NCBI GenBank assembly: GCA_009841615.1
Contig: VXLL01000028.1
Location: 1-64,000 of the forward strand
Reading direction: 5' to 3'
Source of the DNA: Gammaproteobacteria bacterium
Lineage (GTDB): Bacteria; Pseudomonadota; Gammaproteobacteria; Pseudomonadales; Azotimanducaceae
DNA: 64,000 nucleotides
Positions 1-9,659 of this stretch are shown piece by piece (the stretch's first letter is position 1; every line of letters starts with the position of its first letter). The notes under the pieces are model-generated. The model worked only from the letters and a program-made list of their open reading frames with translations, had not been told where the DNA came from and ran no database searches. Made by a program: the position numbers and the translations under genes.

Positions 1-32
1 GATGGTACCTCGTCGGGTGTAGTCGTCACAGG

Positions 33-755
33 CTAGGTTGGTGTGGGAGCACTAGCGATTGTTTCACGCGATTCCGATTCTTGCTCTGCTGAAACCTGTT
101 CTAGGGGACGTAGGCTCACTCGAACTGTTGCTTTAGCGTTAGCTGAACGCAACCCTAGCTCGTCAATCGCGACATACTCAAAGCTTTCGTTGCCAAGAAA
201 GCCGGTACTTGGGGTATACCGAAACTTCTCGCCATTTAACTCGACTTTTCCGTAACCGGGAGGAGTCGCGATTTGGTAGGCTACGATTTGTCCGTCGACA
301 TCAATTGCTTGCGGTTCAATCATTACAACCATGTTTACCGCCGTTGTTGCTTGAATGGGTTCGGCGACTGGCGGATCGTTGACTGCAGCAATATCAATTT
401 TTACGGTAGCGGGTTTGGAAACACGACCATTTCTGCGCAAAGTCACATACTCAAACTCGTCACTGCCAAAGTAGTTGGTGGGCGGCGTATAGTAAATATT
501 TGGAGGAGTACCACCAATTGACCCATGTTCAGGAAAAGTTGATATCTGGTAGGAAACTTCACGATCTGAAGGTGCCGTTGTCGTAAGTGTGATAGAAGCT
601 GTGCTGTCTTCTTCAATGTCAAACTCGAGAGCTAAGGGATCAGGACCGCGGGCACACCCAGTTTGTATTAAGAGACATACACCCAATATCGAACAAATAC
701 CAACTAGTGGGTATTGCTGGAAGCTGCACTTTGAGCTGAGTTCAAACTTTGCCAT
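33..755 (-). CDS. Lipoprotein-like protein with two bacterial Ig (Big_9/cadherin-like) repeats
   Basis: A 240-residue exported protein. The N-terminus has a hydrophobic stretch (about residues 17-32) ending in QTGC, which resembles a lipobox although the -3 residue (Q) is unusual, so lipidation at Cys33 is likely but not certain. Two repeats follow, about residues 40-122 and 128-212. Each has the pattern of bacterial Ig-like domains: a G-x-V/I edge, a Y-TP-x-x-x-F/Y-G segment, then S/E-x-F-E-Y-V, and NDPP marks the junction. The C-terminal 25 residues are Ser/Thr/Glu-rich. A strong Shine-Dalgarno (AAGGAGGG) precedes the ATG. Such repeats usually mediate adhesion or act as spacers at the cell surface; no enzymatic motif is visible. 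Confidence 0.75.
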   Translation of the reverse strand: MAKFELSSKCSFQQYPLVGICSILGVCLLIQTGCARGPDPLALEFDIEEDSTASITLTTTAPSDREVSYQISTFPEHGSIGGTPPNIYYTPPTNYFGSDEFEYVTLRRNGRVSKPATVKIDIAAVNDPPVAEPIQATTAVNMVVMIEPQAIDVDGQIVAYQIATPPGYGKVELNGEKFRYTPSTGFLGNESFEYVAIDELGLRSANAKATVRVSLRPLEQVSAEQESESRETIASAPTPT

Positions 756-938
756 TGAGCCCTCCTTGTTGTGACGTAGACAACAGTAACGGATTTTAGT
801 TGCTAATCGCTAGGGTCATCGGATATGTTCGTTTTCACCGATTGCGTAGTGTGTTGCTGACGAATTTAGTCTTCTAGCAAGATTTTGGCACGCTCCCATT
901 AAACATTTGTTCGCATGTGGAATGGGATCAATAGCCAA

Positions 939-1853
939 CTATTCAAGACGAAACGTGATGGTCAATCCCATTCCGATGCTACTTAGAGTGTCAGTCTCTC
1001 TTTTGCTGGTATACCCTTCTGGTAGGGCGTGACTTCTGAGCACGTCCAAACTGCCTGTTGCTTCAAACGAATCAAATGGTGCGTACTTCCCCCGTAAGCC
1101 GATGAGAATTGAATCGCTAAATTGCCAATCCACACCCGCAAAGAATTGCAACGATGGTGATGAGTCGCGCAGTGTTTCATGCACTGAACTGGTCGTGCCA
1201 GCTAGATTCCTTCTCACCTCCTCCGAGTTCGGCAACGTACTTCCGGTACTAATCTGAGTCCAATCGTTGTTTCGAACCCAAATCCTACCACCATAGATCG
1301 AAGTGTTCATTAGACCAACACCAGCTCCGAGGTAAAGTTGCGTTTTGCGTCCGGAGCGAAAGTTGTACCTTAGATTCGCCAACAACGAATGAGTCGTAAT
1401 TTTTCCAATGTGTTCTTGAGCTCTGTAGATTTCGTTGCTCAACTTGTCTCGCGCAACTCCCGAACGACTTCTGATGGATTGAGTCTGATCCAGCGAAGAT
1501 TCTCCGTACGAATACTCAATCTCTACGGAAATGTTCTTCCACAAACCGGTACCGTCGAGGTGTCGACCTATGATAGCCGTGCTTGCAATTCCAAACCCGC
1601 CGTCAAATTTTGTTAACCATCCAGTACCCTCAGTGGGACAACCCGCTATCTGCCTAGACTCTTCGCTAGGATTGATGACAGGATCACATACACTACCTTG
1701 ATCAGTCGAGGATCCAAGATAATCAAAACCCGAGGTAGCAGACAGACCTAAACTTGAACTGATATACACACCTTTGAAAACGTCGGCGTTAACCGTTCCA
1801 AACGCGAGAAAAACTGACAATGTCGAGATTAATATAGCAGTCGGCTTCTTCAT
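939..1853 (-). CDS. Outer-membrane beta-barrel protein
   Basis: 304 residues with a clear Sec signal peptide (MKK, a hydrophobic core, cleavage near VNA-DV at about residue 23). The mature part has alternating polar and hydrophobic strands. 'LGAGVGL' and 'FFAGVDWQF' are the type of Gly/aromatic strand seen in OmpA-like or OmpW-like transmembrane barrels (OMP_b-brl). The last strand reads GLTITFRLE, with Phe close to the end as is usual for BAM substrates. AGAGGAA precedes the ATG. A similar barrel lies at 13240-14136, so the genome carries at least two members of this loose class. The ligand is unknown. Confidence 0.75.
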   Translation of the reverse strand: MKKPTAILISTLSVFLAFGTVNADVFKGVYISSSLGLSATSGFDYLGSSTDQGSVCDPVINPSEESRQIAGCPTEGTGWLTKFDGGFGIASTAIIGRHLDGTGLWKNISVEIEYSYGESSLDQTQSIRSRSGVARDKLSNEIYRAQEHIGKITTHSLLANLRYNFRSGRKTQLYLGAGVGLMNTSIYGGRIWVRNNDWTQISTGSTLPNSEEVRRNLAGTTSSVHETLRDSSPSLQFFAGVDWQFSDSILIGLRGKYAPFDSFEATGSLDVLRSHALPEGYTSKRETDTLSSIGMGLTITFRLE

Positions 1854-1914
1854 ACGGTGAATTCCTCTTTAATTTTGACAAGAATATCCTAAGTGATAGG
1901 AGAAATCTGAATGT

Positions 1915-3780
1915 TCAGGTCTCCCGATGAACTTGTTGATTGCTAGCTCGTTCTGCTAACTCAAAGCTCACGCGAACAGCCTCGCGCAAACTTTGTTGCT
2001 GGTACATTTTTGCATATAAGCCGTTTTGTCGAAGCAGTTCGATATGGGATCCCAGCTCTACGATTCGACCAGCCTCAACAAAAGCGATCTTGTCCACGTT
2101 TCGAATAGTTGAGAGACGATGCGCGATGATAAAACATATGCGCTCCCGTAGTAATTGTTCAATACCCTGTTGAATGTGTTGTTCGGTGTCAGTATCAACG
2201 GAACTCGTGGCTTCGTCAAAAACCAAAATTTGTGGGTCAGATAGTAAAGCGCGCGCAATCGAAACAAGTTGTTTTTGACCAGCTGACAATTTGCTACCTC
2301 CAGCTCCAGCATTGGTTTGATATCCACCTTCCATGGCTTCGATGAAGTCGTGCGCGCCAGCCAGACGGGCAGCAGCTACCACTTCCGCGTCCGAGGCTTC
2401 GATTCGACCGTAGCGAATGTTCTCGAGTATCGGACCGGAAAATACGTGCGCGTGTTGTAAAACCACCCCCAACTGCGAACGATACCAGTTGAGCGGAAAC
2501 TCCCGGTAGTCGATACCGTTCACTTCGACAATTCCAGTAGTGGGTTCGTAAAACCGACAAAGTAGGTTTACGAGAGTAGTCTTTCCACCGCCCGTAGGAC
2601 CCACAATAGCCAATGATTCACCTGCATTGATTTTCAAATTGATGTCGTGCAAAACCGGCGCGCCAGAGTCATAGGCAAAGCCCAAATCTTTAACTTCGAC
2701 GGATGTAATTTCAGTGGGGATGGCGTACTTGTTATTTGAACGCGAAACAATATCAGGTTGCGCATCCATAACTGCTAGCACGCGTTCCGCTGAAGCTTGC
2801 GCAGTTTGCATTTCGGTGAACCACGCTGCCATTTCCATGGCAGGTTCTAGGAAGTAACGAACCCACATCATGAAAGCAAGAAATACCGTGACCGCGAAGA
2901 CTCCTTGCACGACTTCTATGCCGCCAACCGCTAGGGTTATGCCAGTGATCATGCTCCCCGTAGTCATCACAATCGGGACGTAGACTGCCGAAAGTGTTAA
3001 GTTTTCGACGGAGGAGTTGTAGAGTCTGTTGGTCGTTTGCTGGAGATCTTTGAGATGATTCTCTTGCTGGACGAACGACTTACTCGTGAGTACGCCCATG
3101 ATGCTTTCGTTGATCGTACCCGTCAATATTGAATTTGTCGCACGCACATCCCGAGCCGTTCTCAGTATAGAACGTCTAAGTTTCACGGTAATCCAAGCAA
3201 TCACGGGAATAAATACAAACGCAAACAAAGCCAATTTCCAGTTCAGGACGAGCATCACAATGGCAAACGACAACATCATTGTGGTGCCCCACATGAAATC
3301 GAGAAACGCCCACGTCAAAATGTTCGACAGACGTTCGCAGTCTGACATCAACCGTGACATCAGCCAACCTACAGGTCGGCGATCGAAAAATCGAAAAGAC
3401 TGTTGCTGAATGTTGCGAAATGCATCGTCGCGAATGGTATAACTCGCGTTCGAACGGACTTTGCAGACGTACATCACAAAGCCGCTGACCACCGCACTGG
3501 CCAACAATCCGGACAACAAAATCAGAATTGCCCACAACGCGAGATTGGCATCGGTGCCGTTCTTTTTTATGTCTGCGACCATTCCCATGGTGATTAAACC
3601 AGGAAACATTTCGGTCGCACCTGTGACTGCCCCACAAAATGCAATGATTGCTAAGTGTACTTTGTACCTTAGGATGTAGCCGAACAACCTGCGCCAAAGA
3701 TGGAATTCCATCTGCGCTTTTTCGGTGTCTTGAAACTCGTCCTTCAGTTCTACGGGCTCTGCAGAAGTACTCTCAGCCAT
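1915..3780 (-). CDS. mdlB: Heterodimeric ABC exporter subunit, MdlB-like (consensus ATPase site)
   Basis: 621 residues: an N-terminal transmembrane exporter domain of six helices (about residues 30-325), then a nucleotide-binding domain. Visible motifs are Walker A GPTGGGKTT, Q-loop (LGVVLQH), ABC signature LSAGQ, Walker B with catalytic Glu (ILVFDEA), D-loop SSVD and H-loop IAHRLST. The ATG overlaps the last 8 bases of the upstream subunit gene, so the two are translationally coupled. This half keeps the catalytic Glu while its partner has Asp there, which is the asymmetry of E. coli MdlA/MdlB and of TM287/288-type exporters. The substrate cannot be read from the sequence; lipids, peptides or drugs are all possible. 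Confidence 0.9.
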   Translation of the reverse strand: MAESTSAEPVELKDEFQDTEKAQMEFHLWRRLFGYILRYKVHLAIIAFCGAVTGATEMFPGLITMGMVADIKKNGTDANLALWAILILLSGLLASAVVSGFVMYVCKVRSNASYTIRDDAFRNIQQQSFRFFDRRPVGWLMSRLMSDCERLSNILTWAFLDFMWGTTMMLSFAIVMLVLNWKLALFAFVFIPVIAWITVKLRRSILRTARDVRATNSILTGTINESIMGVLTSKSFVQQENHLKDLQQTTNRLYNSSVENLTLSAVYVPIVMTTGSMITGITLAVGGIEVVQGVFAVTVFLAFMMWVRYFLEPAMEMAAWFTEMQTAQASAERVLAVMDAQPDIVSRSNNKYAIPTEITSVEVKDLGFAYDSGAPVLHDINLKINAGESLAIVGPTGGGKTTLVNLLCRFYEPTTGIVEVNGIDYREFPLNWYRSQLGVVLQHAHVFSGPILENIRYGRIEASDAEVVAAARLAGAHDFIEAMEGGYQTNAGAGGSKLSAGQKQLVSIARALLSDPQILVFDEATSSVDTDTEQHIQQGIEQLLRERICFIIAHRLSTIRNVDKIAFVEAGRIVELGSHIELLRQNGLYAKMYQQQSLREAVRVSFELAERASNQQVHRET

Positions 3781-5614
3781 TTGCAGCTAGCTCCGTTTCA
3801 TACTGAATAGTCTCGTCAAGCAGACCTTGAATGTCGCACAATTCACGATAAGGTCCGGGGACGGAAAACAGTTGGTTGTGTGTACCGATCTGCACGATGC
3901 GACCGTGCTCCATAACCACGATTCGATCAACATTACGAATCGTCGTCAATCGATGGGCGACAATGATGGTGGTAGGTTGGTGTTCTTTGTTCGCTAGATT
4001 CGCCAGAATCTCATTTTCCGTGTGGGTATCTACTCCCGATAGAACATCATCGAGAATCAAGACTGAAGCTTTCGAAACGAGCGCTCGCGCTAAGGCCAAA
4101 CGTTGACGTTGCCCACCTGACAAGTTCACACCACGTTCTCCGATACGTGTGTCATAACCCTTTGGAAAGCCTGTTATAGTTTCGTGCATTAGTGCTTTTC
4201 GTGTCGCGTCAACGAGTTCTTCGTCACTGGCTTCGCGTTTTCCTAAGAGCAAGTTGTCCCGTACCGTACGCGAAAAGAGAAATGGTTCTTGAAGCACGCA
4301 AGCAATCTGCTGGCGCAACCAATCCACGTCGAGGGTATGAATGTCCTTCCCGTCCAACGAGATGCGACCGCTTTTGATCGGGTAGAACCGCAAGAGTGCA
4401 CGAATGAGCGTTGACTTACCGGATCCGGGAGGACCAACAATACCTATCTTCTCCCCTGGCTCGATCGTTAGTTCAATGTTCTCGAGATGCTCAGCAGTAT
4501 CGTTGTAGGCAAGCGATACGTTCGTAAAGACAATTTGCCCTTGCGTTCGATGTTCTTTCGGTCGTTGCTGAACAGGTTCTTGTTCGGCGTTCAACAGGTA
4601 TTTAACCCTTTCCAGAGAGACGAGAGTCTTGCCGGCGTGCTCAACAACATCAATTAGTTGGCGAATTCTCCATACGACAATACTCGAAAGGGTGATGAAC
4701 AACAACAACTCTCCAGTCGTTAATTGTCCCAACGATAGTAGATACCCGCCACCAATAGTAACAATGCCTATCTGTACGGTACATACGAAATCACTAATAC
4801 CCCAATACCAAGACTCGTAATTTGTCATACGAATGTATTTGTCCCGATAGTTCTTGTTCTCACTATCAAATCGTTGGTATTCAAAGTCTTCTCGCGCGAA
4901 AGCCTGCACGACGCGAATACCCGTGAGGTTCTCTTGCAGCACCGCTGTGAGCTTGCCCTCTGCTTCATCGGCAGCTCTAAACAACTTGGCAACAAATCGG
5001 AAGAAGAAGATGCCACCAGCAACAATGACTGGCAGGAGCATTACGCTGTAGAACGTCAGCGTCGCATGACGCCAAAATAAGATCGGCAACATCACGAACA
5101 CTAGGAGTAATGCCCGCGCGAGTGCATCGACATCGTTGTGCATGAACTGTCGTAAGGTTTCCACATCGGAAGTGCAGCGTTGCACCAAGTCTCCTACCTC
5201 TTCATGGTCAAAGAACTTTGCCTCTGCGTGATTCGTGTGGTCGTATAGCGCTTCGCGCAATTTACGGGCGAACCCTTCTGACGCTACCGCGGAGAATCGC
5301 CCGCGAAGAAATTGCAAAACGCTCGCAAAAATCGTAATAATCACGCCAACAATCGCCGAGACGATTAAATAGCTCGCAAACGGTGTCGCCGAACCGAAGA
5401 AATTTGCTAATTGGTGCAGGTACTTGTTTGCATATCCAAAGTCCTGGTTTTCCACCACGTCAATCGCGTACATCGCGATTACCGGGACCGCCATCAAACC
5501 AGCTATAGCAAGAGTCGAGCACAGTGTAGCAAGCACGTACAGCGTCCGATGCCCACGCGTGATAGACCACAAACTGTGGTATGAATGCTTGTTGTTATTA
5601 GGTGTGGTTGCCAT
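3773..5614 (-). CDS. mdlA: Heterodimeric ABC exporter subunit, MdlA-like (degenerate ATPase site)
   Basis: 613 residues and the first gene of a two-gene minus-strand operon. Six transmembrane helices (about residues 30-320) precede an ATP-binding domain with Walker A GPPGSGKST, signature NLSGGQRQR, Walker B LILDDV and H-loop AHRLTT. The residue after the Walker B Asp is Asp instead of the catalytic Glu, as in MdlA of E. coli (LILDDA) and the degenerate half of other heterodimeric exporters. The stop codon lies inside the start of the mdlB-like gene. The intergenic space upstream (5615-5867) separates it from the divergent yqgE operon and must hold both promoters. Confidence 0.9.
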   Translation of the reverse strand: MATTPNNNKHSYHSLWSITRGHRTLYVLATLCSTLAIAGLMAVPVIAMYAIDVVENQDFGYANKYLHQLANFFGSATPFASYLIVSAIVGVIITIFASVLQFLRGRFSAVASEGFARKLREALYDHTNHAEAKFFDHEEVGDLVQRCTSDVETLRQFMHNDVDALARALLLVFVMLPILFWRHATLTFYSVMLLPVIVAGGIFFFRFVAKLFRAADEAEGKLTAVLQENLTGIRVVQAFAREDFEYQRFDSENKNYRDKYIRMTNYESWYWGISDFVCTVQIGIVTIGGGYLLSLGQLTTGELLLFITLSSIVVWRIRQLIDVVEHAGKTLVSLERVKYLLNAEQEPVQQRPKEHRTQGQIVFTNVSLAYNDTAEHLENIELTIEPGEKIGIVGPPGSGKSTLIRALLRFYPIKSGRISLDGKDIHTLDVDWLRQQIACVLQEPFLFSRTVRDNLLLGKREASDEELVDATRKALMHETITGFPKGYDTRIGERGVNLSGGQRQRLALARALVSKASVLILDDVLSGVDTHTENEILANLANKEHQPTTIIVAHRLTTIRNVDRIVVMEHGRIVQIGTHNQLFSVPGPYRELCDIQGLLDETIQYETELAANG

Positions 5615-5867
5615 TTGTCTGTTTTCGTACGGACGTAAGACGCTTCAGAATTAAGCGTCGCACTACACTGAATCACCGAATACGCGCTAGCTGCACCAAC
5701 AGGATCCATCCTGTTCAAGTAGAACTAAGGAAGTCCCTACCTTCGTGCAAAATCTAATCGGGAGTTGTGCTCAAAATGCACCTGTGTACGACCTTAGCAT
5801 GAAGGTCGAGTTCCAATAATATTTGTACTTCGCGCCGATCTTAAACTCTTAAACATATCATTATTGA

Positions 5868-6440
5868 ATGGACGTTGATTCTCTCGTAAACCATTTCTTA
5901 CTCGCACTCCCGATCCAAACAGATTCTTACTTTGAAGATTCGGTTACGCTCCTAGTCAAACACGACCAAGACGGTGCGATGGGTTTCATTGTCAATCGGC
6001 CGACACCAGTCTCACTGAAGGATGTCCTTGTTCGCGTGGAGCTCGAGACCAAACTTGAGATCAAAGGTATGATGCTTGAAGGCGGTCCTGTAAGCCGCAC
6101 CTTTCCAAGTATGATTCACACCAATGAATTCAGTACTAACGAAACATTTAAAGTCACCGAAGACATCTCAGTTACCATGCAAGAAAGTCACGGTGGAGTC
6201 TACGAAACTTTAAAGGCTATCGCCGAAGGCAAAGGCCCTCAAGAATACTTGTTTCTCTTGGGATACGCTGGTTGGGGTCCCGGGCAACTAGAAAGTGAAC
6301 TTGAAGACAATGCTTGGGTTGCCTGTCCAGCCGACCGACAGATTTTATTCGACGAGCCTTTTGAAAGTCGATTACAAACACTTTCCGATCAACTCAATAT
6401 GGACTTTGACAAGTTTGTGTTTCATGGAGGCGACGCGTAA
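5868..6440 (+). CDS. yqgE: YqgE/AlgH family protein (DUF179)
   Basis: 190 residues, the usual length for the family. Typical motifs are visible: an N-terminal 'LLALP' strand, SVTLLVKHDQDGAMGFIVNRP, a 'GGPV' turn, and GYAGWGPGQLE-x-E near residue 140. The biochemical role is unknown; in pseudomonads the homologue AlgH was linked to alginate regulation. The stop codon directly abuts the ATG of ruvX, so the pair is co-translated, an arrangement conserved in many gammaproteobacteria. The Shine-Dalgarno is weak. Confidence 0.92.
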   Translation: MDVDSLVNHFLLALPIQTDSYFEDSVTLLVKHDQDGAMGFIVNRPTPVSLKDVLVRVELETKLEIKGMMLEGGPVSRTFPSMIHTNEFSTNETFKVTEDISVTMQESHGGVYETLKAIAEGKGPQEYLFLLGYAGWGPGQLESELEDNAWVACPADRQILFDEPFESRLQTLSDQLNMDFDKFVFHGGDA

Positions 6441-6851
6441 ATGCGCCGCCGGAAGGGTGCTTTGACGTTCGATTTTGGGATGAAACACATCGGTGTCGCC
6501 AGCGTGGAAGTCACCTCGCGAATCGTCGGTCCGAAATGCACTCTGTCTGCTAACCACGGGAAACCTAACGTCGACCAGTTAGACTTTTTAGTTGATGCCT
6601 GGCAACCTACGGATCTAGTCGTAGGTCTACCATTGAACATGGATGACAGTGAATCCAATATGTCGAAAGCCGCGCGCAAATTTGGCCTGTTTCTAGAGAA
6701 ACGATTTCAGTTGCCAGTACATTTCGTCGACGAACGCTTGAGCTCTTACGAAGCGGCGCAACGCGAGGGGACAAAAAACGCCGATCATGCGCTCGCCGCT
6801 GTTGCCATTGGCGAGACTTGGCTACACGAGCTGATCGTTTCGCGCCGTTAA
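6441..6851 (+). CDS. ruvX: Pre-16S rRNA nuclease / Holliday-junction resolvase-like protein RuvX (YqgF)
   Basis: 136 residues with an RNase H-like fold. The first acidic motif is in LTFDFGMKHIGVA, the second in VDERLSS and the third in 'DHALAAVAI'. 'VVGLPLNMD' is a family hallmark. YqgF acts in 16S rRNA 5'-end maturation, and a Holliday-junction role is also proposed from its fold. The ATG follows the yqgE stop with no gap. Confidence 0.93.
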   Translation: MRRRKGALTFDFGMKHIGVASVEVTSRIVGPKCTLSANHGKPNVDQLDFLVDAWQPTDLVVGLPLNMDDSESNMSKAARKFGLFLEKRFQLPVHFVDERLSSYEAAQREGTKNADHALAAVAIGETWLHELIVSRR

Positions 6852-6858
6852 GTCCCCT

Positions 6859-7581
6859 GTGTTGGTGTCTTCTCCGGGAGTAGCATTTCCAAAGTTGAGT
6901 CTTGAACAACGTACACAGCGCATCATCGAAGAAGTCCGCACAACAGCGATTCGAATCCGTCGCGATCCAGCGCAAATTAAGATCCTAGCGGTGAGCAAGC
7001 AAAAATCGGTCGCAGACATACATACCTTGGTGGCTCAAAATTTTCGCGATTTCGGAGAGAGTTATGTCGCCGAAGCATTACCTAAACTGAACTCGCTGGC
7101 ATCCGCAGGGTGCACTTGGCATTACATCGGAGTCGTACAGTCCAACAAGACTAAACTGCTAGCACAACATTTTGACTGGGTTCAATCAATTGATCGTATC
7201 CGTATTGGTAAGCGGTTGGCCGCCGCTCGGGAAGAACGTTCGACCAAGCCATTGAATGTCTGCGTACAAGTTAATATTGACGAGGAACCTACAAAAGCTG
7301 GTGTATCAGCGGACCAAGTTCCGGAATTGGTTGACCAGTTGCATCAATTTCCACAGCTTCGGGTGCGCGGATTAATGGCGATACCAAACCCACAAGCGCA
7401 TCAAGATGCAACACGAAATTCCTTTCGACAGATGCGCGAATTATTTGAAAGCTTACGAACTCAAACTTCAGCAAATTGGGATACGTTGTCTATGGGAATG
7501 TCCGGAGATTTCGTTGTTGCAATCGAAGAGGGGGCGACGATGATCCGAATTGGAACCGCGCTTTTTGGACCAAGGAATTGA
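6859..7581 (+). CDS. yggS: Pyridoxal-phosphate homeostasis protein YggS (PLPBP)
   Basis: 240 residues, alanine-racemase-type TIM barrel without the second domain. The PLP lysine sits in KILAVSKQK. The motifs FGESYVAEA, WHYIGVVQSNK, 'RGLMAIP' and LSMGMSGDF are all present. The start is GTG, eight bases after ruvX. The protein controls vitamin B6 and amino-acid/keto-acid balance, with no enzymatic reaction of its own known. Its TGA stop overlaps the TTG start of proC, so the two are probably coupled. Confidence 0.93.
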   Translation: MLVSSPGVAFPKLSLEQRTQRIIEEVRTTAIRIRRDPAQIKILAVSKQKSVADIHTLVAQNFRDFGESYVAEALPKLNSLASAGCTWHYIGVVQSNKTKLLAQHFDWVQSIDRIRIGKRLAAAREERSTKPLNVCVQVNIDEEPTKAGVSADQVPELVDQLHQFPQLRVRGLMAIPNPQAHQDATRNSFRQMRELFESLRTQTSANWDTLSMGMSGDFVVAIEEGATMIRIGTALFGPRN

Positions 7582-8384
7582 TCCCACGCGTTGCAATATT
7601 GGGTTGCGGGCACATGGGTTCTGCCATTGCTCATGGAATTCTGAACTCAAACGCTCTCGACGTTTCTCTAATCGTCGCAGATCCCAATCTTGATAAACTG
7701 GAACAGTTCGCGAAGACAGCTGCGATCGGCTCGAACGACAATGCCGTAGCAGTACGAAACGCGGATACTGTCTTTGTAGCGGTGAAACCTCATGATGTGC
7801 AAACAGCTCTAACAGAATGTGCCGAACACCTCGCCAACAAGCTCATTATCTCTGTCGCAGCAGGCATCCCGCTGAATCAAATAGAACAATGGCTTCCCCA
7901 CGATGCACCAGTCGTACGGTGTATGCCCAATACGCCATCGTCAGTTGGTGCCGGAGTAGCTGGAGTGTTCGCCAACGCCTTTGTCACTGGATATCAAAGA
8001 GAACTAGTCAACAAGTTAACGCAATCGTTCGGGAAGGTGGTATGGCTCTCGTCAGAGGACCAATTACATGTGGTCACAGCGCTCTCGGGAAGTGGACCAG
8101 CATATTTCTTTTACATAATGGAAGCTATGATCAAAGCCGGTTGCAATTTAGGGCTTGAACGTACAATAGCCGAACAACTCGTCGTGGAAACGGCATATGG
8201 TGCGGCTAATATGGTGCGGAAAACACAACAAGCACCACAAACATTGAAGGAACAAGCGGAAACGCCCGGTGGAACCACTATAGCGGCTATGACCTCTCTC
8301 GATAACGACAACGTTCAGGTATCGATCGCTAAGGCGGTTGAAAAAGCTAGCGCTCGGTCTGTCAAAATCACCGAAGAGTTTTAG
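7578..8384 (+). CDS. proC: Pyrroline-5-carboxylate reductase
   Basis: Last step of proline synthesis: NAD(P)H-dependent reduction of pyrroline-5-carboxylate. I place the start at TTG 7578, overlapping the yggS stop (TTGA). This gives 268 residues, matching the family length (E. coli 269), and puts the Rossmann motif VAILGCGHMG at the extreme N-terminus. An ATG further upstream in the same frame lies deep inside yggS and would add 34 residues that resemble nothing in the family. C-terminal signatures include TALSGSGPAYFF and the 'PGGTT' loop. The proC-yggT pair is a classic gammaproteobacterial neighbourhood. Confidence 0.93.
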   Translation: MIPRVAILGCGHMGSAIAHGILNSNALDVSLIVADPNLDKLEQFAKTAAIGSNDNAVAVRNADTVFVAVKPHDVQTALTECAEHLANKLIISVAAGIPLNQIEQWLPHDAPVVRCMPNTPSSVGAGVAGVFANAFVTGYQRELVNKLTQSFGKVVWLSSEDQLHVVTALSGSGPAYFFYIMEAMIKAGCNLGLERTIAEQLVVETAYGAANMVRKTQQAPQTLKEQAETPGGTTIAAMTSLDNDNVQVSIAKAVEKASARSVKITEEF

Positions 8385-8389
8385 TCGCC

Positions 8390-8914
8390 GTGACCGTTAT
8401 TCTTATACTCGTTTTGAGGTTGTTCGGCGTTCTGTGCTTGCTCAGATTCTTGTTCCAACTTGCCGGCGCGAACATGTACAACCCGCTGGTCCAAGGATTT
8501 GCGCGAGCCACCAATCCAGTACTGCAACCGTTACGGCGTTTTTTACCCAAACATCGTCTCATTGACTTCAGTTCTGGACTCGTTGTTCTAATAGCCTTCT
8601 TCCTTGTTCAGTGCCTGAGTTCCCCCGAGGAAGTCAAAGAGGGAGTGTTCCATTTACTTCTCATTAGCGGTGCCGTAACGGCGATCATACACGTATGCTG
8701 GATATTCATCGGGGCAATTCTTTTGACCGTGATCATGAGTTGGGTCGCACCGAATGTGTACTCCCCGGCAACCGAACTCGCCCGTGTGCTAACAGAACCT
8801 GTCTTGCGACCGCTTCGAAAGGTATTACCTGCTATGGCGGGCTTCGACTTTTCTCCTATGCTCGCTATGGTGGGACTTTCTTTCATACTGTATTTTTTGC
8901 GCCCGTTTTCGTGA
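8390..8914 (+). CDS. yggT: YggT family integral membrane protein
   Basis: 174 residues, GTG start five bases after proC. Two YggT repeats are visible, each with a hydrophobic helix followed by 'NP..Q..ARATNPVLQPLRRFLP' in the first and 'TEPVLRPLRKVLP' in the second. About four membrane spans are expected. Function is not established; homologues have been connected to osmotic stress and to membrane protein or division functions. Its position between proC and rdgB is conserved in gammaproteobacteria. Confidence 0.9.
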   Translation: MTVILILVLRLFGVLCLLRFLFQLAGANMYNPLVQGFARATNPVLQPLRRFLPKHRLIDFSSGLVVLIAFFLVQCLSSPEEVKEGVFHLLLISGAVTAIIHVCWIFIGAILLTVIMSWVAPNVYSPATELARVLTEPVLRPLRKVLPAMAGFDFSPMLAMVGLSFILYFLRPFS

Positions 8915-8927
8915 GACAAGTTTCTTG

Positions 8928-9569
8928 ATGTCAAATCCCGTCCACACAGACGAACAAGCCAAGGTTGTAATCGCTACACACAACCAGCACAAGTTCGAGG
9001 AACTGAAGTCTACGTTGAGCGATCTACCTTTTGAATTTCTACCGCTGACCAACTGGTGGCAAAAGCCAGTATCTGAAACCGGAAAGACATTCGTTGAAAA
9101 CGCGGTGATAAAAGCTCGATACGCTAGCCAGCGTGCTGGAATTCCTGCTATCGCGGATGATTCTGGACTAATTGTTGACCTACTTAATGGCAAACCCGGG
9201 GTTCACTCGAGTCGTTTTGCAGGGGAGCATGCTACGGACGAGGAAAATAACAACTTACTACTAGAACGCGTCAAGGCGAAAAGAAAGGTCAACGAACCCG
9301 TGAAAGCCAGATTTGTCGCAATTCTGGTCTACTTGGAGCATGCAGACGATGCAAGGCCAACTATTGCAGAGGGTAGTTGGCAAGGTTCTATCATCGAGAG
9401 TCCTCGCGGCGACAGTGGCTTCGGATACGATCCGCTGTTTCTCCCGTTAGACTCGGACCTCACAGTTGCGGAACTCGGACCTAGTGTTAAGAATCGGGAC
9501 AGTCACCGCGCCAAAGCTGCTCGGAATCTAGTGCAGTTACTCTCTGACCGATTAAAAGACCGCTCCTAA
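8928..9569 (+). CDS. rdgB: XTP/dITP pyrophosphatase (RdgB/HAM1)
   Basis: House-cleaning nucleotidase that hydrolyses dITP, dXTP and XTP to monophosphates. ATG 8928 gives 213 residues; an in-frame TTG one codon earlier is less likely. Motifs: ATHNQHKFEEL (nucleotide binding), 'ADDSGLIVDLLNGKPGVHS' (metal site), 'FGYDPLF' and the C-terminal SHRAKA base-recognition segment. It sits between yggT and hemW as in E. coli and Pseudomonas. Confidence 0.93.
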   Translation: MSNPVHTDEQAKVVIATHNQHKFEELKSTLSDLPFEFLPLTNWWQKPVSETGKTFVENAVIKARYASQRAGIPAIADDSGLIVDLLNGKPGVHSSRFAGEHATDEENNNLLLERVKAKRKVNEPVKARFVAILVYLEHADDARPTIAEGSWQGSIIESPRGDSGFGYDPLFLPLDSDLTVAELGPSVKNRDSHRAKAARNLVQLLSDRLKDRS

Positions 9570-9659
9570 GCTACGACAAGACCTTTTCAGACTGCAACGC
9601 GAGAAACCGAAACGCTCCTGTACTTCCAAGATAAGACCTTAACATGATCCCCACCTTTT